Positions 33,595 to 42,538 of a stretch of 64,000 nt of DNA are shown here, one piece after another; position 1 is the stretch's first letter; every line of letters begins with the position of its first letter. A model generated the notes under the pieces. It was not told the origin of the DNA, made no database searches, and saw nothing but the letters and a program-made list of their open reading frames with translations. Both the position numbers and the translations under genes were made by a program. Source of the stretch: Rhizorhapis suberifaciens (GTDB lineage Bacteria > Pseudomonadota > Alphaproteobacteria > Sphingomonadales > Sphingomonadaceae); contig NZ_JACHOV010000004.1 of assembly GCF_014200045.1 (NCBI RefSeq), positions 62,001-126,000 of the forward strand, in the 5' to 3' direction.

Positions 33595-35152
33595 GTGCTG
33601 GCGCCATCGACGGTGCGGCGTTGAACTTGGTGAAGGAAGTCCGCGCCCCGCCGCGCATCCAATGGATCGCCGCCGAAAAGCCGAAGAACAGGAACATGAA
33701 CACCGCCGGCCTGCCCCCCAGTGAGGTAAAGAACAGCATCTCCATCATCGCCACTAGCCCAGCACAGATCAACGCCGCCGGAGCTAAGTCGGCCGGAGAG
33801 CGGCGCAGATATGACCGACGCATCCACAACAAGGCAATGAAGGTCGCAAAACCCCCGAGGAAGATCAAAAGTCCAATGGCGCCTGAGATGAGCGCTATGA
33901 AGATATAGGTGTTCACCAGATCGACAATACCTTCGCCCTGACGCAAGTCGTCTAATCGGATCATCGCTTCGGGGAAGGAATAGCCGACCAGGGGGCTTTT
34001 CTTGAACTCCTCCAGCCCCCGCTCAAACAGCCGCTCACGATAATCAACGGTGTCAACCGACCCGCCACTAAGACCAATGGTCTCCGAAACATAGGGACTG
34101 ACCTGCGCGAGGCCCATCAATATTCCCCATGCCAACCCCGCCAGGGCGCAGCGCCGCAGCAGCAACACAATCCGGCCGCGATAGAGGTCCGCCACCGTCA
34201 TGCCGATAAACAAGCCGATCCATGCGCCTCGCGATTGCGGCGCGGAAAGTCCCACCAGCAACAACAGGAGAATGCCCAAATAATGGAGCTTGGATCGGAA
34301 AGCAGGCCTCGAAAGCCATGCAGCGAGCAAGCAGAAAACCAGGACCATCGCCATGGATGTGGATTCAAGGAATGGCCCGCCCGCGCGCAGCACCCCTCCC
34401 CGCGTCTTGACCAGCAGGTCTGCAACAATGCCATGTCTGTCATAAAGCCCGTTATAGATCGGCCAGCCGGTCCTGACCTCATACAACAATATGATGGAAA
34501 TGATCACAGCGGCGCAGGTGAGCCAGACCATGCAAAGCCGGACGTCATCCATCGTCCTTACGCTCCGACTAACGATGAAATAAGGGAAAGCGTAATCCAG
34601 GCCGATATTGAGCAACAGCCGGATGAAGTTCGTAACTGTGGTATCTCTCGCAAGCCCCGCCACCAGCACCAGCAGGATCGCCGCCACCGGCATATCGAGC
34701 GCGCGAAAGCCGCCGGCCTTTCCATGAGTAAACAGCAACAGCCGGATCATCGCTCCAATCGCCAAACCATCGTGCACGCCGAACTCAAACAGCTTCACCC
34801 CCCCCAGGATCATTGAAGTATCGAGGCCCGGCAGAAGCAGCAGGCTGAACATGTACATGGGGGCGACTTCGCCCGGCTTGCGAGCAAAAAGCGGCACCAT
34901 CCACAACATCACGGCATAGAGCAGCCACACGCTGGGGGCACCCCAGGCGGTTAACGGCATGGCAAGCGCAATCAACGCCGGACGGTAGCCAATCGACCGC
35001 TTCATCTGCGGACTGAGGCAATAGTAAAATAAGCCGAACGCAATCACCGTGAGTATTGAAATGAAGAGCGCTGGCTTGATGAAAGCGTAGGACAGCAGCA
35101 GCGCTAGAATGGCGAGAACCGTCAGAACCGCAGAGGCCACGCCCTGGGTCAT
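33575..35152 (-). CDS. Wzy-type polysaccharide polymerase / O-antigen ligase family protein
   Basis: 525 residues with about 12 membrane helices and a large periplasmic loop. Features of the Wzy/WaaL family include RGAWIGLFIGM and, in the loop, SVDTVDYRERLFERGLEEF with LVGYSFPE, the R...R and G(Y/W) signature of the wzy_C domain. It would polymerise flipped repeat units in the periplasm. Start ATG 35152 overlaps the stop of the acyltransferase-glycosidase gene by 4 bp. Confidence 0.85.
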   Translation of the reverse strand: MTQGVASAVLTVLAILALLLSYAFIKPALFISILTVIAFGLFYYCLSPQMKRSIGYRPALIALAMPLTAWGAPSVWLLYAVMLWMVPLFARKPGEVAPMYMFSLLLLPGLDTSMILGGVKLFEFGVHDGLAIGAMIRLLLFTHGKAGGFRALDMPVAAILLVLVAGLARDTTVTNFIRLLLNIGLDYAFPYFIVSRSVRTMDDVRLCMVWLTCAAVIISIILLYEVRTGWPIYNGLYDRHGIVADLLVKTRGGVLRAGGPFLESTSMAMVLVFCLLAAWLSRPAFRSKLHYLGILLLLLVGLSAPQSRGAWIGLFIGMTVADLYRGRIVLLLRRCALAGLAWGILMGLAQVSPYVSETIGLSGGSVDTVDYRERLFERGLEEFKKSPLVGYSFPEAMIRLDDLRQGEGIVDLVNTYIFIALISGAIGLLIFLGGFATFIALLWMRRSYLRRSPADLAPAALICAGLVAMMEMLFFTSLGGRPAVFMFLFFGFSAAIHWMRGGARTSFTKFNAAPSMAPALTNRAG

Positions 35153-37854
35153 TGGTCCAGGTCCTCCAGAAACTGTCGCACCACCCGTTCCTTGGGCGCT
35201 TGGGCGAGCGGTTGTCCGGCATATTCCCTCAGTCCCCAGGATCCATATTCGCCTATCGGAGCCGTCGAGGCATAGAGCATCAGGAGGTCGCCCAATTTCG
35301 CTTTCCATGCGGCCAAATAACGCTCGTAGACGGCAGCCATTCTAGGATCCCGTTGCACGCCGTAGGCAAGCGGCATGTCGGTGGTCACCAGATGCTGACC
35401 CCCTTCATAAGTGATGAAGCGTTTGCCATAGCTTGCCGCGATCGCCTTGTTCTGGACCGCATAATCGATCGTTTCGTCTATGGCGGCATTGAGCCGGGAA
35501 TACACCCAATCGACATCACGCTGTCCCCGGTCGGCAAGGTCCAAATGGATATAAGGCGCTGTCGCAAGAGCATCGACCCAGCGGGCCGTGTCCTCATATT
35601 CCAGGATCATCTTTGCAAGATCGGGATAGACGTTCAGGCTGGACACGACTCTGACAAGCTTTTCCGGCCGGTCGGCAAAGATGCTTGTCCATATCTGCAA
35701 TACATTCCGCGACTTCTGCGCATAACGGCGCATCTGCGCGCGCGTTGGATCTCCAGCCGGATCAAGCCGGAGCTTCAGCCCCTCCTCGCGGGCCTGCTCG
35801 GCTGCCTCGAACATGTCGTTCCAGACTTCATTGCCGAGTTCCACATAGACGGTCCGCTCTGGCGCAATGCGATCATGCACCATTCGGGCGAAGTTCCGGA
35901 TATATTCGTCATCGGCATTGTAGGGGATCAGAAACCACGGATCGACCTTGGCTTCATTGGCAAGGCGGATCATGTTTTCAATCGCTACACCTTCTTTGGC
36001 GATCTGGGAGGAATAGGCGGCGGGCGTCCGTTTGGCCCAAACGCCGCCGCGATTACCGTTAATCATCTGCCAGTCGAGAAAACGAATGACGGCGAAGCCC
36101 TGGAGGAATTTCACGAACTCAGGATGAAACATCTCGGCTGCCGGCCGGCCCTTTTCCCGGCAATCGATATTTCGCAGGGGATTGGCAGGGTTTGTGCGGT
36201 CAAGTTGTATCCAGGCGCCCTCATCCGCGCCTCCTTGTGACACCAGGTCGAAGTCCAGGAACTGGCTGCCTCGGTCGGTTTCTTCCACGATACCGCCTGT
36301 CGAAAGCTCACCTTCGCCTAAGAAGACGCATCGGACAGCGACTCTCCGGAATGGGGAAGGAGGCAAAATCAACGGCCGGGGCGCTGCCTGGCCGGGCTTG
36401 AGATATTTGACCCAACCAAGCGCATCGAGTTGCCGGTCGTCCATTCTGGTCCAACCGTCCCCTTCCGCCGTGAACCATTCGCTTTGGGCGATCAAATTGG
36501 TGAAGACCTGCTGGCGGTTATAGGTCTCGGGTCCGAACAGATTAACGCCCACACGAGTCGCCGGGGCGGGCCCCACCGTTGCGATGGAGGCCGAAAGAGG
36601 AGCCGATTGCTGCGTCGTGGCGAAGGCCACGGTCGCAATGGTTACGAGAGCGGGAGCGCTCATTGCGAGGGCGCGGGTTCTTGCCTGAGCGAGTGTCCGG
36701 GTCTGATCCCGTGTCCTGCCCCGAGGCCTGGTCCGCTGCTCAAAACGCGCCACCATCAACCGAAGCCGGCGCTGGACGGGCTTGTCGATAAAATGAAAGA
36801 CCAGCAGCGACAATAGGACGCAGCCGACCAACAAAGCCGCAGCCAGGACGACGTCCCATTGGCTGGACAGATAGCGGTCGCTAATCTGTTTCGCCAAAGT
36901 GATGACCGGCCGGTGCGTCAGATAAAGAGCGAAAGAGGCTTCACCGAGCAGGATAGGCAGCGGCGCTTTCAAGATGCGCGAGACGGCTCCCCGGCCATGT
37001 GCGAACACCAGAACCAGCGCGGCCATGGCAGGCAGATAAGCGAGCTGCCACCGGAATGGCATCGGCACGTCCATCTGGTGACAAACCACCATCAACAGCG
37101 GAATCAGGAGGACGAGGCCGATTTCCAGAGCTGTACCGGATTGATCCCGATACATCCCCGCGCGGGCCGCCCGGTAAAGCAGCATGCCAGCAGCGAAATC
37201 CACCAGCCGTGTGGGTGGATTGAGATAGAAGAACCACTCCGCCATTGCCGATGGCTGATTGCCTTTCAGCACCCAATAGGCCGCCGCTGTCGCAATGAGG
37301 GCGATTCCGCCTGCCGCGAGAGTCGCCAGCGTGCGGGTGCGAAGCATCACCAGAAGAGGGAACATCAGGTAGAAGAATAGCTCGCAGGAGAGGCTCCAGC
37401 TCGGCGCGTTCAGCGAATAGTGGATCGCCGACTGCGGCGCGAAAGCATGAAGCAACGACAGATTGAGCAGAATCGTGGTGATGCCGGGCGCTTCATTCTT
37501 GATCAGCAGAAGCCAGGCCAGAAATGGAAGCGCCACGAGCCAGTGGAGCGGCAGGATGCGGACCATCCGATAGGCGAAATAGGCCCCGGCGCTTATGTGT
37601 CGATGTCTTATCCTGTCGCCATAGGCATGGGATATGATGAAGCCCGAAAGGACATAGAAAAAGGAAACGCCGCTATATCCTTCGAAAAAGAGGTTATCAT
37701 AAACCCACTTCACCGCCGGGTTCTGGTTGTCCGCAAGAAACGCCAGATGTGACAGCAGCACCGCGAGCGCCGCGAAGAATCGCAGCGAAGTCAACTGGCC
37801 GATAGCGCGTGGCATCTCCGTCTCAGACGGCATAGTCTGGCGAGCATGCTCCAT
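35149..37854 (-). CDS. Membrane acyltransferase (OafA-like) fused to a clan-A glycosidase-like domain
   Basis: 901 residues from ATG 37854 (an in-frame GTG at 37887 lacks a ribosome site). Residues about 15-370 are an acyltransferase-3 domain: SLRFFAALAVLLSH with the catalytic His, FFYVLSGFIISHAYG, YRMVRILPLHW and about ten membrane helices. After a basic, repetitive Arg/Thr linker and one further helix (about 395-415), residues about 430-900 form a soluble domain. It contains YVELGNEVWND (Glu676, acid/base-type Asn-Glu pair) and FITYEGGQ (Glu817, nucleophile-type), as in clan GH-A barrels. The protein would acylate a sugar and bind or cut a glycan in the periplasm. It is coupled to the wzy-like gene. 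Confidence 0.85.
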   Translation of the reverse strand: MEHARQTMPSETEMPRAIGQLTSLRFFAALAVLLSHLAFLADNQNPAVKWVYDNLFFEGYSGVSFFYVLSGFIISHAYGDRIRHRHISAGAYFAYRMVRILPLHWLVALPFLAWLLLIKNEAPGITTILLNLSLLHAFAPQSAIHYSLNAPSWSLSCELFFYLMFPLLVMLRTRTLATLAAGGIALIATAAAYWVLKGNQPSAMAEWFFYLNPPTRLVDFAAGMLLYRAARAGMYRDQSGTALEIGLVLLIPLLMVVCHQMDVPMPFRWQLAYLPAMAALVLVFAHGRGAVSRILKAPLPILLGEASFALYLTHRPVITLAKQISDRYLSSQWDVVLAAALLVGCVLLSLLVFHFIDKPVQRRLRLMVARFEQRTRPRGRTRDQTRTLAQARTRALAMSAPALVTIATVAFATTQQSAPLSASIATVGPAPATRVGVNLFGPETYNRQQVFTNLIAQSEWFTAEGDGWTRMDDRQLDALGWVKYLKPGQAAPRPLILPPSPFRRVAVRCVFLGEGELSTGGIVEETDRGSQFLDFDLVSQGGADEGAWIQLDRTNPANPLRNIDCREKGRPAAEMFHPEFVKFLQGFAVIRFLDWQMINGNRGGVWAKRTPAAYSSQIAKEGVAIENMIRLANEAKVDPWFLIPYNADDEYIRNFARMVHDRIAPERTVYVELGNEVWNDMFEAAEQAREEGLKLRLDPAGDPTRAQMRRYAQKSRNVLQIWTSIFADRPEKLVRVVSSLNVYPDLAKMILEYEDTARWVDALATAPYIHLDLADRGQRDVDWVYSRLNAAIDETIDYAVQNKAIAASYGKRFITYEGGQHLVTTDMPLAYGVQRDPRMAAVYERYLAAWKAKLGDLLMLYASTAPIGEYGSWGLREYAGQPLAQAPKERVVRQFLEDLDQ

Positions 37855-37930
37855 CTTGGAGCCGCTTGCGCTAAAACGGAATCTCACCGTTCGATCCGAG
37901 CGTGGCCGAGGGACGCCGGCTTAGTGTAGC

Positions 37931-37960
37931 CGTATCTCGGCTTCGCTCGACACGAATGGG
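37931..37960. repeat. Interspersed palindromic repeat, family A copy
   Basis: Contains CTTCGCTCGACACGAATGGG, matching GATTGCTCGACACGAACGGG at 60396-60415 and, inverted, the copy at 26091. It lies between the wecG-like gene and the acyltransferase-glycosidase gene. Confidence 0.6.
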
Positions 37961-38011
37961 TCATGATGCCGATTAATCGCACGATGCTCTAGATCCTCCC
38001 CTTGTGGGCTT

Positions 38012-38893
38012 TCACCGTCTGTAGCGCGCATGATACGGGCAGAGATGCCGCGGTTCACGACGCTGATCACGCTTTTCCCGCCAAGCATTGTAGATCGGCA
38101 GGATCAATGGGCCGTCCACCAGATAACGGCGCCACAGTCGTTGCGGATTGGACAACAGCCTGAACAGCCATTCGAGCGCAAGCTGTTGCAGCCAGCGCGG
38201 AGCCCGCCGCTGATCCCCGCTCAGGAACTGCAGACTTGCGCCGACGCACAGGGCGATACCTGTTGCTTGCCCGGAGCAGGCGATTTGATATGCCAGTATC
38301 TCCTGCTGCGGCGAGCCTACCGCCAAAAAAGTGTAGCGTGCACGAGCCTCTATGACGAACTGCGTTGCATTTTCGAGAGCAGCGGGATCCGACGCAAATC
38401 CCATGGGCGGGTTGTGGTGCATCAGGTTGCGCAAGCCATAGGTTTCGCGCACGGTTGCGATCATAACCGGATCGCCGCCCACCACGGCGATCCGGTCATC
38501 CGGGCAAATGAACTCCTCCAGCAAATCCGCTGTCAGATCGCTGCCCGGAATAGGAAGAAGCGAACGGCCGGTTCGAGAAGCCAGAAGCGACAGAATGCGA
38601 CTGTCGCACAGATTCAACCATGCTGAACGATACATTGGCCAAAGATCCGACCGCAGCCTTTGGATACGCACGATATGATCGACATTAGGGGTAACGACAT
38701 AGGCAAATGGCGCGTCGACCGGCCGTTCCGCGATCATTTTGAGCACCTGGGCCTTTCCCAGGGGCGAAAAGTCCATGTCCAGAAAGTCCGTCGACTTTCT
38801 GATCCTGCCGGAAGGCGGCGGGGCGGATGCTCTGCCGCCTGCCTGGACTAAGCCATTCATGGCTTGAGCTGATGTGGCCACCATGCCCTCCAT
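38012..38893 (-). CDS. WecG/TagA/CpsF-family glycosyltransferase
   Basis: About 293 residues. The family core starts near residue 40 (FLDMDFSPLGKAQVLKMI) with YVVTPNVDHIVRIQR, LNLCDSRILSLLAS, GSDLTADLLEEF, VVGGDPVMIATV, FLAVGSPQQEILA and ALCVGASLQFLSG, all hallmarks of the GT26 fold. These enzymes transfer ManNAc-type sugars to undecaprenyl-PP-GlcNAc, an early step. ATG 38893 is used although the ribosome site is weak; a TTG at 38905 and ATG 38884 are alternatives. It is separated from wza by a 352-bp divergent region. Confidence 0.9.
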   Translation of the reverse strand: MEGMVATSAQAMNGLVQAGGRASAPPPSGRIRKSTDFLDMDFSPLGKAQVLKMIAERPVDAPFAYVVTPNVDHIVRIQRLRSDLWPMYRSAWLNLCDSRILSLLASRTGRSLLPIPGSDLTADLLEEFICPDDRIAVVGGDPVMIATVRETYGLRNLMHHNPPMGFASDPAALENATQFVIEARARYTFLAVGSPQQEILAYQIACSGQATGIALCVGASLQFLSGDQRRAPRWLQQLALEWLFRLLSNPQRLWRRYLVDGPLILPIYNAWREKRDQRREPRHLCPYHARYRR

Positions 38894-39245
38894 TCTTGTA
38901 GGCAATCACACGACGAAAAGCGCCGGCCGCCCAAATTGAAGATCAGGACGCATGCTTTGCCGGAACCTGTCCGTTCCTCATGGAGGAAGCCTGCCCTGAA
39001 CAAGAGTAGGCGTGCCTGTCGGCGAAATCATTTCGCGAAAGCACCAATCAAAATTCCGTGGGTCGGATCGCGTGGGACTACGACACCAGGCAGAACAAAG
39101 GGGCAGACCGGCTGTGGTTTCCCCGGCGTTTACTCAATAGGAGTGGAAGAAATCACCACGCAAGAATTGGGCCTGTCCTTTCCGACTGCTCGGCACCCTT
39201 CTGATCAAGCTATAGTAAAAGCCTGCTTATTTTAGGGGATGAGCC
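38894..39245. other. Divergent promoter region between wecG-like and wza-like genes
   Basis: 352 bases with no supported gene. It holds a palindrome at 39022-39040, a short inverted repeat GGAAC/GTTCC at 38962-38977, and a TATAGT at 39211-39216 that may be a -10 element for the export operon (no clear -35 was found). Probable control point of EPS export genes. Confidence 0.5.
39022..39040. promoter_or_regulatory. Palindrome upstream of the EPS export operon
   Basis: A perfect 15-bp palindrome with arms GCGAAAT/ATTTCGC around one C (39022-39036) runs into a second overlapping palindrome TTTCGCGAAA (39031-39040). It is about 205 bp upstream of the wza-like start. Operator role is inference. 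Confidence 0.35.
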
Positions 39246-39875
39246 ATGAGGAGCCTTGGGCTTTTACACCTTTCGGCCAAAGTCGTCTTTTGTTGTGCCA
39301 CTGCGGCGCTGCCTGCCCAATCCTTGGCGCAGGCCCTCCCGGCGGCCATACAAAGCGCTCCTGAGGCCGAATACCGGATCAATATCGGCGATGAACTGGA
39401 AGTGCTGGTTTGGGGAGAGGACCGGATGCAGCGCACCGTCCGGATACAGCCGGACGGCAGCTTCGCCTTTCCGCTGGCTGGCACCATCATTGCCGCCGGC
39501 CTTACGACCCAGGACGTTCGTGCCGAAATTCAAAGGCAACTCGCCGACAAATACAGGAACGGGCCGCCTGATGTCACCGTCACCGTTCGCGAAGCTACAG
39601 GCATGCGCTTCTTTGTCGTGGGGAAGGTCCGTACGCCCGGGAGCTATGCTGCCAGCGGTGCGATCGATATTCTTCAGGCGCTCAGCCTGGCTGGCGGACT
39701 CGCCGACTTTGCCGACGTGAAGGGCGCCGTCATCCTGCGCAAGACGCCTCAGGGCCAATTCATTGAACGTGTGCAACTCGCACAGGTGCTCAAAGGGAGC
39801 CGACGCCTTGGCCCCGGCGCATTGGCGAAACCGCTGCCCGTGCTCAGGAGCGGCGATGTCCTCGTCATCCCCTGA
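39246..39875 (+). CDS. Wza-type outer-membrane polysaccharide export protein
   Basis: 209 residues with a signal peptide (FCCATAALPAQSLAQA; no lipobox Cys at a clear cleavage site). A Poly_export domain follows at about 42-115 (YRINIGDELEVLVWGEDRMQ, QPDGSFAFPLAGTIIAAG) and one SLBB domain at about 117-205 (FFVVGKVRTPGSYAASGAIDILQAL-type strand, ALSLAGGLADFA). It is short like other sphingomonad Wza homologues that lack the outer-membrane barrel helix. First gene of the export operon; a good ribosome site AGGGGAT precedes the ATG. Confidence 0.92.
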   Translation: MRSLGLLHLSAKVVFCCATAALPAQSLAQALPAAIQSAPEAEYRINIGDELEVLVWGEDRMQRTVRIQPDGSFAFPLAGTIIAAGLTTQDVRAEIQRQLADKYRNGPPDVTVTVREATGMRFFVVGKVRTPGSYAASGAIDILQALSLAGGLADFADVKGAVILRKTPQGQFIERVQLAQVLKGSRRLGPGALAKPLPVLRSGDVLVIP

Positions 39876-41064
39876 CCGCACCGGACCATTTACGCGCCGG
39901 GGGGCCGAGCGGCAGGGAAGGTTGGCGGTGCTGGCGGTTGCACTGCTCTATACCTTCCCCGCAATGGCGAAGGTTGAGCCCAGGCTGACGGTGGACGCCA
40001 GCGTTTTCCTGTCCTCCAATCCCTTTTTGATCACTGGGTCGGACCTTGACACCGTAATCGGCGAAATGTCCGTCCGGCCTGCGGTCACCGTGACATCGCC
40101 GGGCGGATCATCGCTGGACTTGGCGGGTGTTGCGACCAAGCGCATCTACAGCCGTGCGCGGTACAAGGACTTCTTGATCGGCAATCTGCACGCCGATGGC
40201 ACCTACAGAGACAGCGAGCGGCTGTCGGTACTGGCGTCGGCCGGTTTCGACCGGGGGATTTTGGCCGACCAACTGACTTCTGGAATCGATGCCGCGTCCG
40301 ATGGGGAAGGTTTGCGGGAAGATGTCACGGCGAAGGTGGGTCTGTTGTGGCAACCTGATCGGCATTTCGAGGTTGCGCCCGCAGTCGCGTACCTGAACAC
40401 CAATTATCTGGGTTCCACCACTCCTCTGCGCGACACCAGAATAATCACGCCAAGCCTGCAACTCTGGCGACGGACCAGCCCCTATACCCGGTTCGGGGCG
40501 CGGGCGGAGGTAGAGTTCCATTCGCCCGATGATGAAGCCAAATTCAAGACGATTTCAGGATTTATAACCGTAGATCAGCGATTGGCCGAGCATTGGCAAT
40601 TGACCGCTGAAGCAGGTGCGGAACGCAGCGAAGCGCATGACCTGCTTATCCCCGGACTTCCTGCCATTCGGGAATCGGCGCGGACGCGCTTTGCCGGGCG
40701 TGTGGACCTGTGCCATGAACTTGAGCGGCTGACGCTGTGTGCCAACGCCACGCTCTCGTCCGAGCCTAGCGGCTTTGGGGGATCACAGCGGCGTCTGGCG
40801 GGTTTTCTGTCCGCCACTCACCGGGTCAGCGAAAGAGTAACTCTAAGCGCCATCGGGGAATATCAGCGTGCTCGCCTGCAAGGTGCGGACATCTCCGCCC
40901 TTGATTCCATGCGAGCCGAGGCGCGCGTGGAATGGCAGGCAGCCCGCAAATTCCGAGTGGGCGGCAACATCGAATATCGCCGGCAGGAACTATTTTCCGG
41001 CCGCACGGTCAAGGCCGGGTTTGTCGGCATCAGGCTGAGCTATGACTGGAGGAGGACGCCATGA
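39856..41064 (+). CDS. Outer-membrane beta-barrel protein of the EPS export operon
   Basis: 402 residues from ATG 39856, which has AGGAG 5 nt upstream and overlaps the wza-like gene by 20 bp. An N-terminal hydrophobic segment (LAVLAVALLYTFPAMA) is a signal peptide. The rest is alternating amphipathic strands ending in an aromatic-rich strand (FVGIRLSYDW), typical of beta-barrels of the BBP2/OMP-beta-brl class found next to Wza and Wzz in sphingomonads. It may form the outer-membrane pore or scaffold for the exported polymer. Confidence 0.85.
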   Translation: MSSSSPDRTGPFTRRGAERQGRLAVLAVALLYTFPAMAKVEPRLTVDASVFLSSNPFLITGSDLDTVIGEMSVRPAVTVTSPGGSSLDLAGVATKRIYSRARYKDFLIGNLHADGTYRDSERLSVLASAGFDRGILADQLTSGIDAASDGEGLREDVTAKVGLLWQPDRHFEVAPAVAYLNTNYLGSTTPLRDTRIITPSLQLWRRTSPYTRFGARAEVEFHSPDDEAKFKTISGFITVDQRLAEHWQLTAEAGAERSEAHDLLIPGLPAIRESARTRFAGRVDLCHELERLTLCANATLSSEPSGFGGSQRRLAGFLSATHRVSERVTLSAIGEYQRARLQGADISALDSMRAEARVEWQAARKFRVGGNIEYRRQELFSGRTVKAGFVGIRLSYDWRRTP

Positions 41065-42524
41065 GCGAGGAGGAAGGGGAAGTCCCCACCAGCTTTGTAA
41101 CACCAGGCGAACTGCTGGCGATCTTGTACCGACGCTTCTGGTGGCTCGCCGCACCGACGGCTCTGGGCACGGTCGCTGCAACCGGCATGACGCTGTTCAT
41201 AGAACCGCAATATCAGTCGACAGCGACGTTGCTCATTGCCTCACAGGAGGTGCCCACTGCCCTCGTGGCCTCTCCATTCGCCACCTATGCCGACGAGCGC
41301 ATCGCCAAGATCCGCCAACAAATTCTGAGCCGCGCCAATATCGTCCGGATCATAAAGGACCTGAATCTCTACCCGGAGGAGCGCGAGGAACTCCCCAGTG
41401 AAGATGTCCAGAATTTGATGAGAGGCGCGGTCGGCGTCAATCTGGTGAGCGCCAGCGACACCAATAATGGAGGCCAGGGCGCCAGGACCACGATCGCGTT
41501 CAGCCTGTCCTTCACTTATGCCGACGCAGCCACCGCCCAGGCCGTCGCCGATCGCCTGACCCATATGTTCATAGGCGAAGACAAGCGACAGCGCATCGAA
41601 CAGGCATCAGGCACAGCCGCCTTTCTGGCGCGGCGCGGCAATGAGTTGCGCGACCGCTTGGTGGAACTCGACCAAAAGCGGCGGGAGATTCAGGCCCGCT
41701 ATGGCGGCGCGCTTCCCGATCAAGTGGCGTTGAGCGCTCAGTCCAGTTCGGCGCTTCGGGCGGAAATCTCGCGCATGGATGCTGAGGCGCAAGGAATCAT
41801 GCAACAAAACAGCATTTTGGCTGCACGCGGCGCGGAATTGGCATCCGCCGCGAATGAGGCACCTAATTCCGTTCAACTTGCCGAAACCAAATTGGTTCAA
41901 CTGACCTCCATCTACACCGACCAGCATCCCGATGTGGTGGCCGCGCGCACGGCGCTGAAGGCTGCACGGGCAAGCGCACGCAAAACGACGCCTCGCGGAA
42001 CTGGCGTTATCTCATCGGAGATCGCCGCCGGGCGGAACCGCGTGGTGTCCCTCAGTCAGAGACGAGCAAATCTGGTTGCTTCAGTCGGTGAAATGGAGCG
42101 CATCAGCGCCCTTGCCCCCCAAGCCGCCTATGAACTGAACAATCTGGAACGCGATTATGACAATCTGAAGCAGCAATATCAGGACATACGCGAAAAGCAG
42201 TTGGAGGCTCAAGTCGCGGCCAATCTGCAATCGGAGGGTAAGGGCGAGCACTTTTCGGTGGTCGATCCCGCCAACTGGCCGTTGCAGCCGATCAGCCCCA
42301 ATCCAAAACATCTGGTTATACTTGGAATGGCGGGTGGCCTAGCCGTCGGTGTGAGCTTGGTCCTTATCCTTGAAATGCTGGCCGGCCTTATCAATGGCCA
42401 GGCTGCCATCCGGCGCTTGACGGGTGTTCGGCCCCTGGCCGTCGTACCGATGCTGAGGCCCGATGGACCAGCCGGCATCTCTTCCCTGTTGCGTCGGCTG
42501 TTGCCGGGCGGTGCCAAGATTTAA
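41061..42524 (+). CDS. Polysaccharide chain-length/copolymerase protein (Wzz/GNVR, Wzc N-terminal type)
   Basis: 487 residues. An N-terminal Wzz domain with TM1 near 25-50 (RRFWWLAAPTALGTVAATGM) is followed by a long periplasmic coiled-coil (about 170-390, many heptad-like EL/DR/LV repeats) including a GNVR-like region. A second TM lies near 420-445 (LVILGMAGGLAVGVSLVLIL). There is no kinase domain; the ATPase is the next gene, as in Gram-positive CpsC/CpsD-type splits. It starts by ATGA overlap with the barrel gene. Confidence 0.92.
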   Translation: MSEEEGEVPTSFVTPGELLAILYRRFWWLAAPTALGTVAATGMTLFIEPQYQSTATLLIASQEVPTALVASPFATYADERIAKIRQQILSRANIVRIIKDLNLYPEEREELPSEDVQNLMRGAVGVNLVSASDTNNGGQGARTTIAFSLSFTYADAATAQAVADRLTHMFIGEDKRQRIEQASGTAAFLARRGNELRDRLVELDQKRREIQARYGGALPDQVALSAQSSSALRAEISRMDAEAQGIMQQNSILAARGAELASAANEAPNSVQLAETKLVQLTSIYTDQHPDVVAARTALKAARASARKTTPRGTGVISSEIAAGRNRVVSLSQRRANLVASVGEMERISALAPQAAYELNNLERDYDNLKQQYQDIREKQLEAQVAANLQSEGKGEHFSVVDPANWPLQPISPNPKHLVILGMAGGLAVGVSLVLILEMLAGLINGQAAIRRLTGVRPLAVVPMLRPDGPAGISSLLRRLLPGGAKI

Positions 42525-42538
42525 AGGAGCGGAAATCC

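Noticed and set aside
35152-36240. 362-codon plus-strand frame over the acyltransferase-glycosidase gene
   Set aside because: Antisense shadow without motifs.
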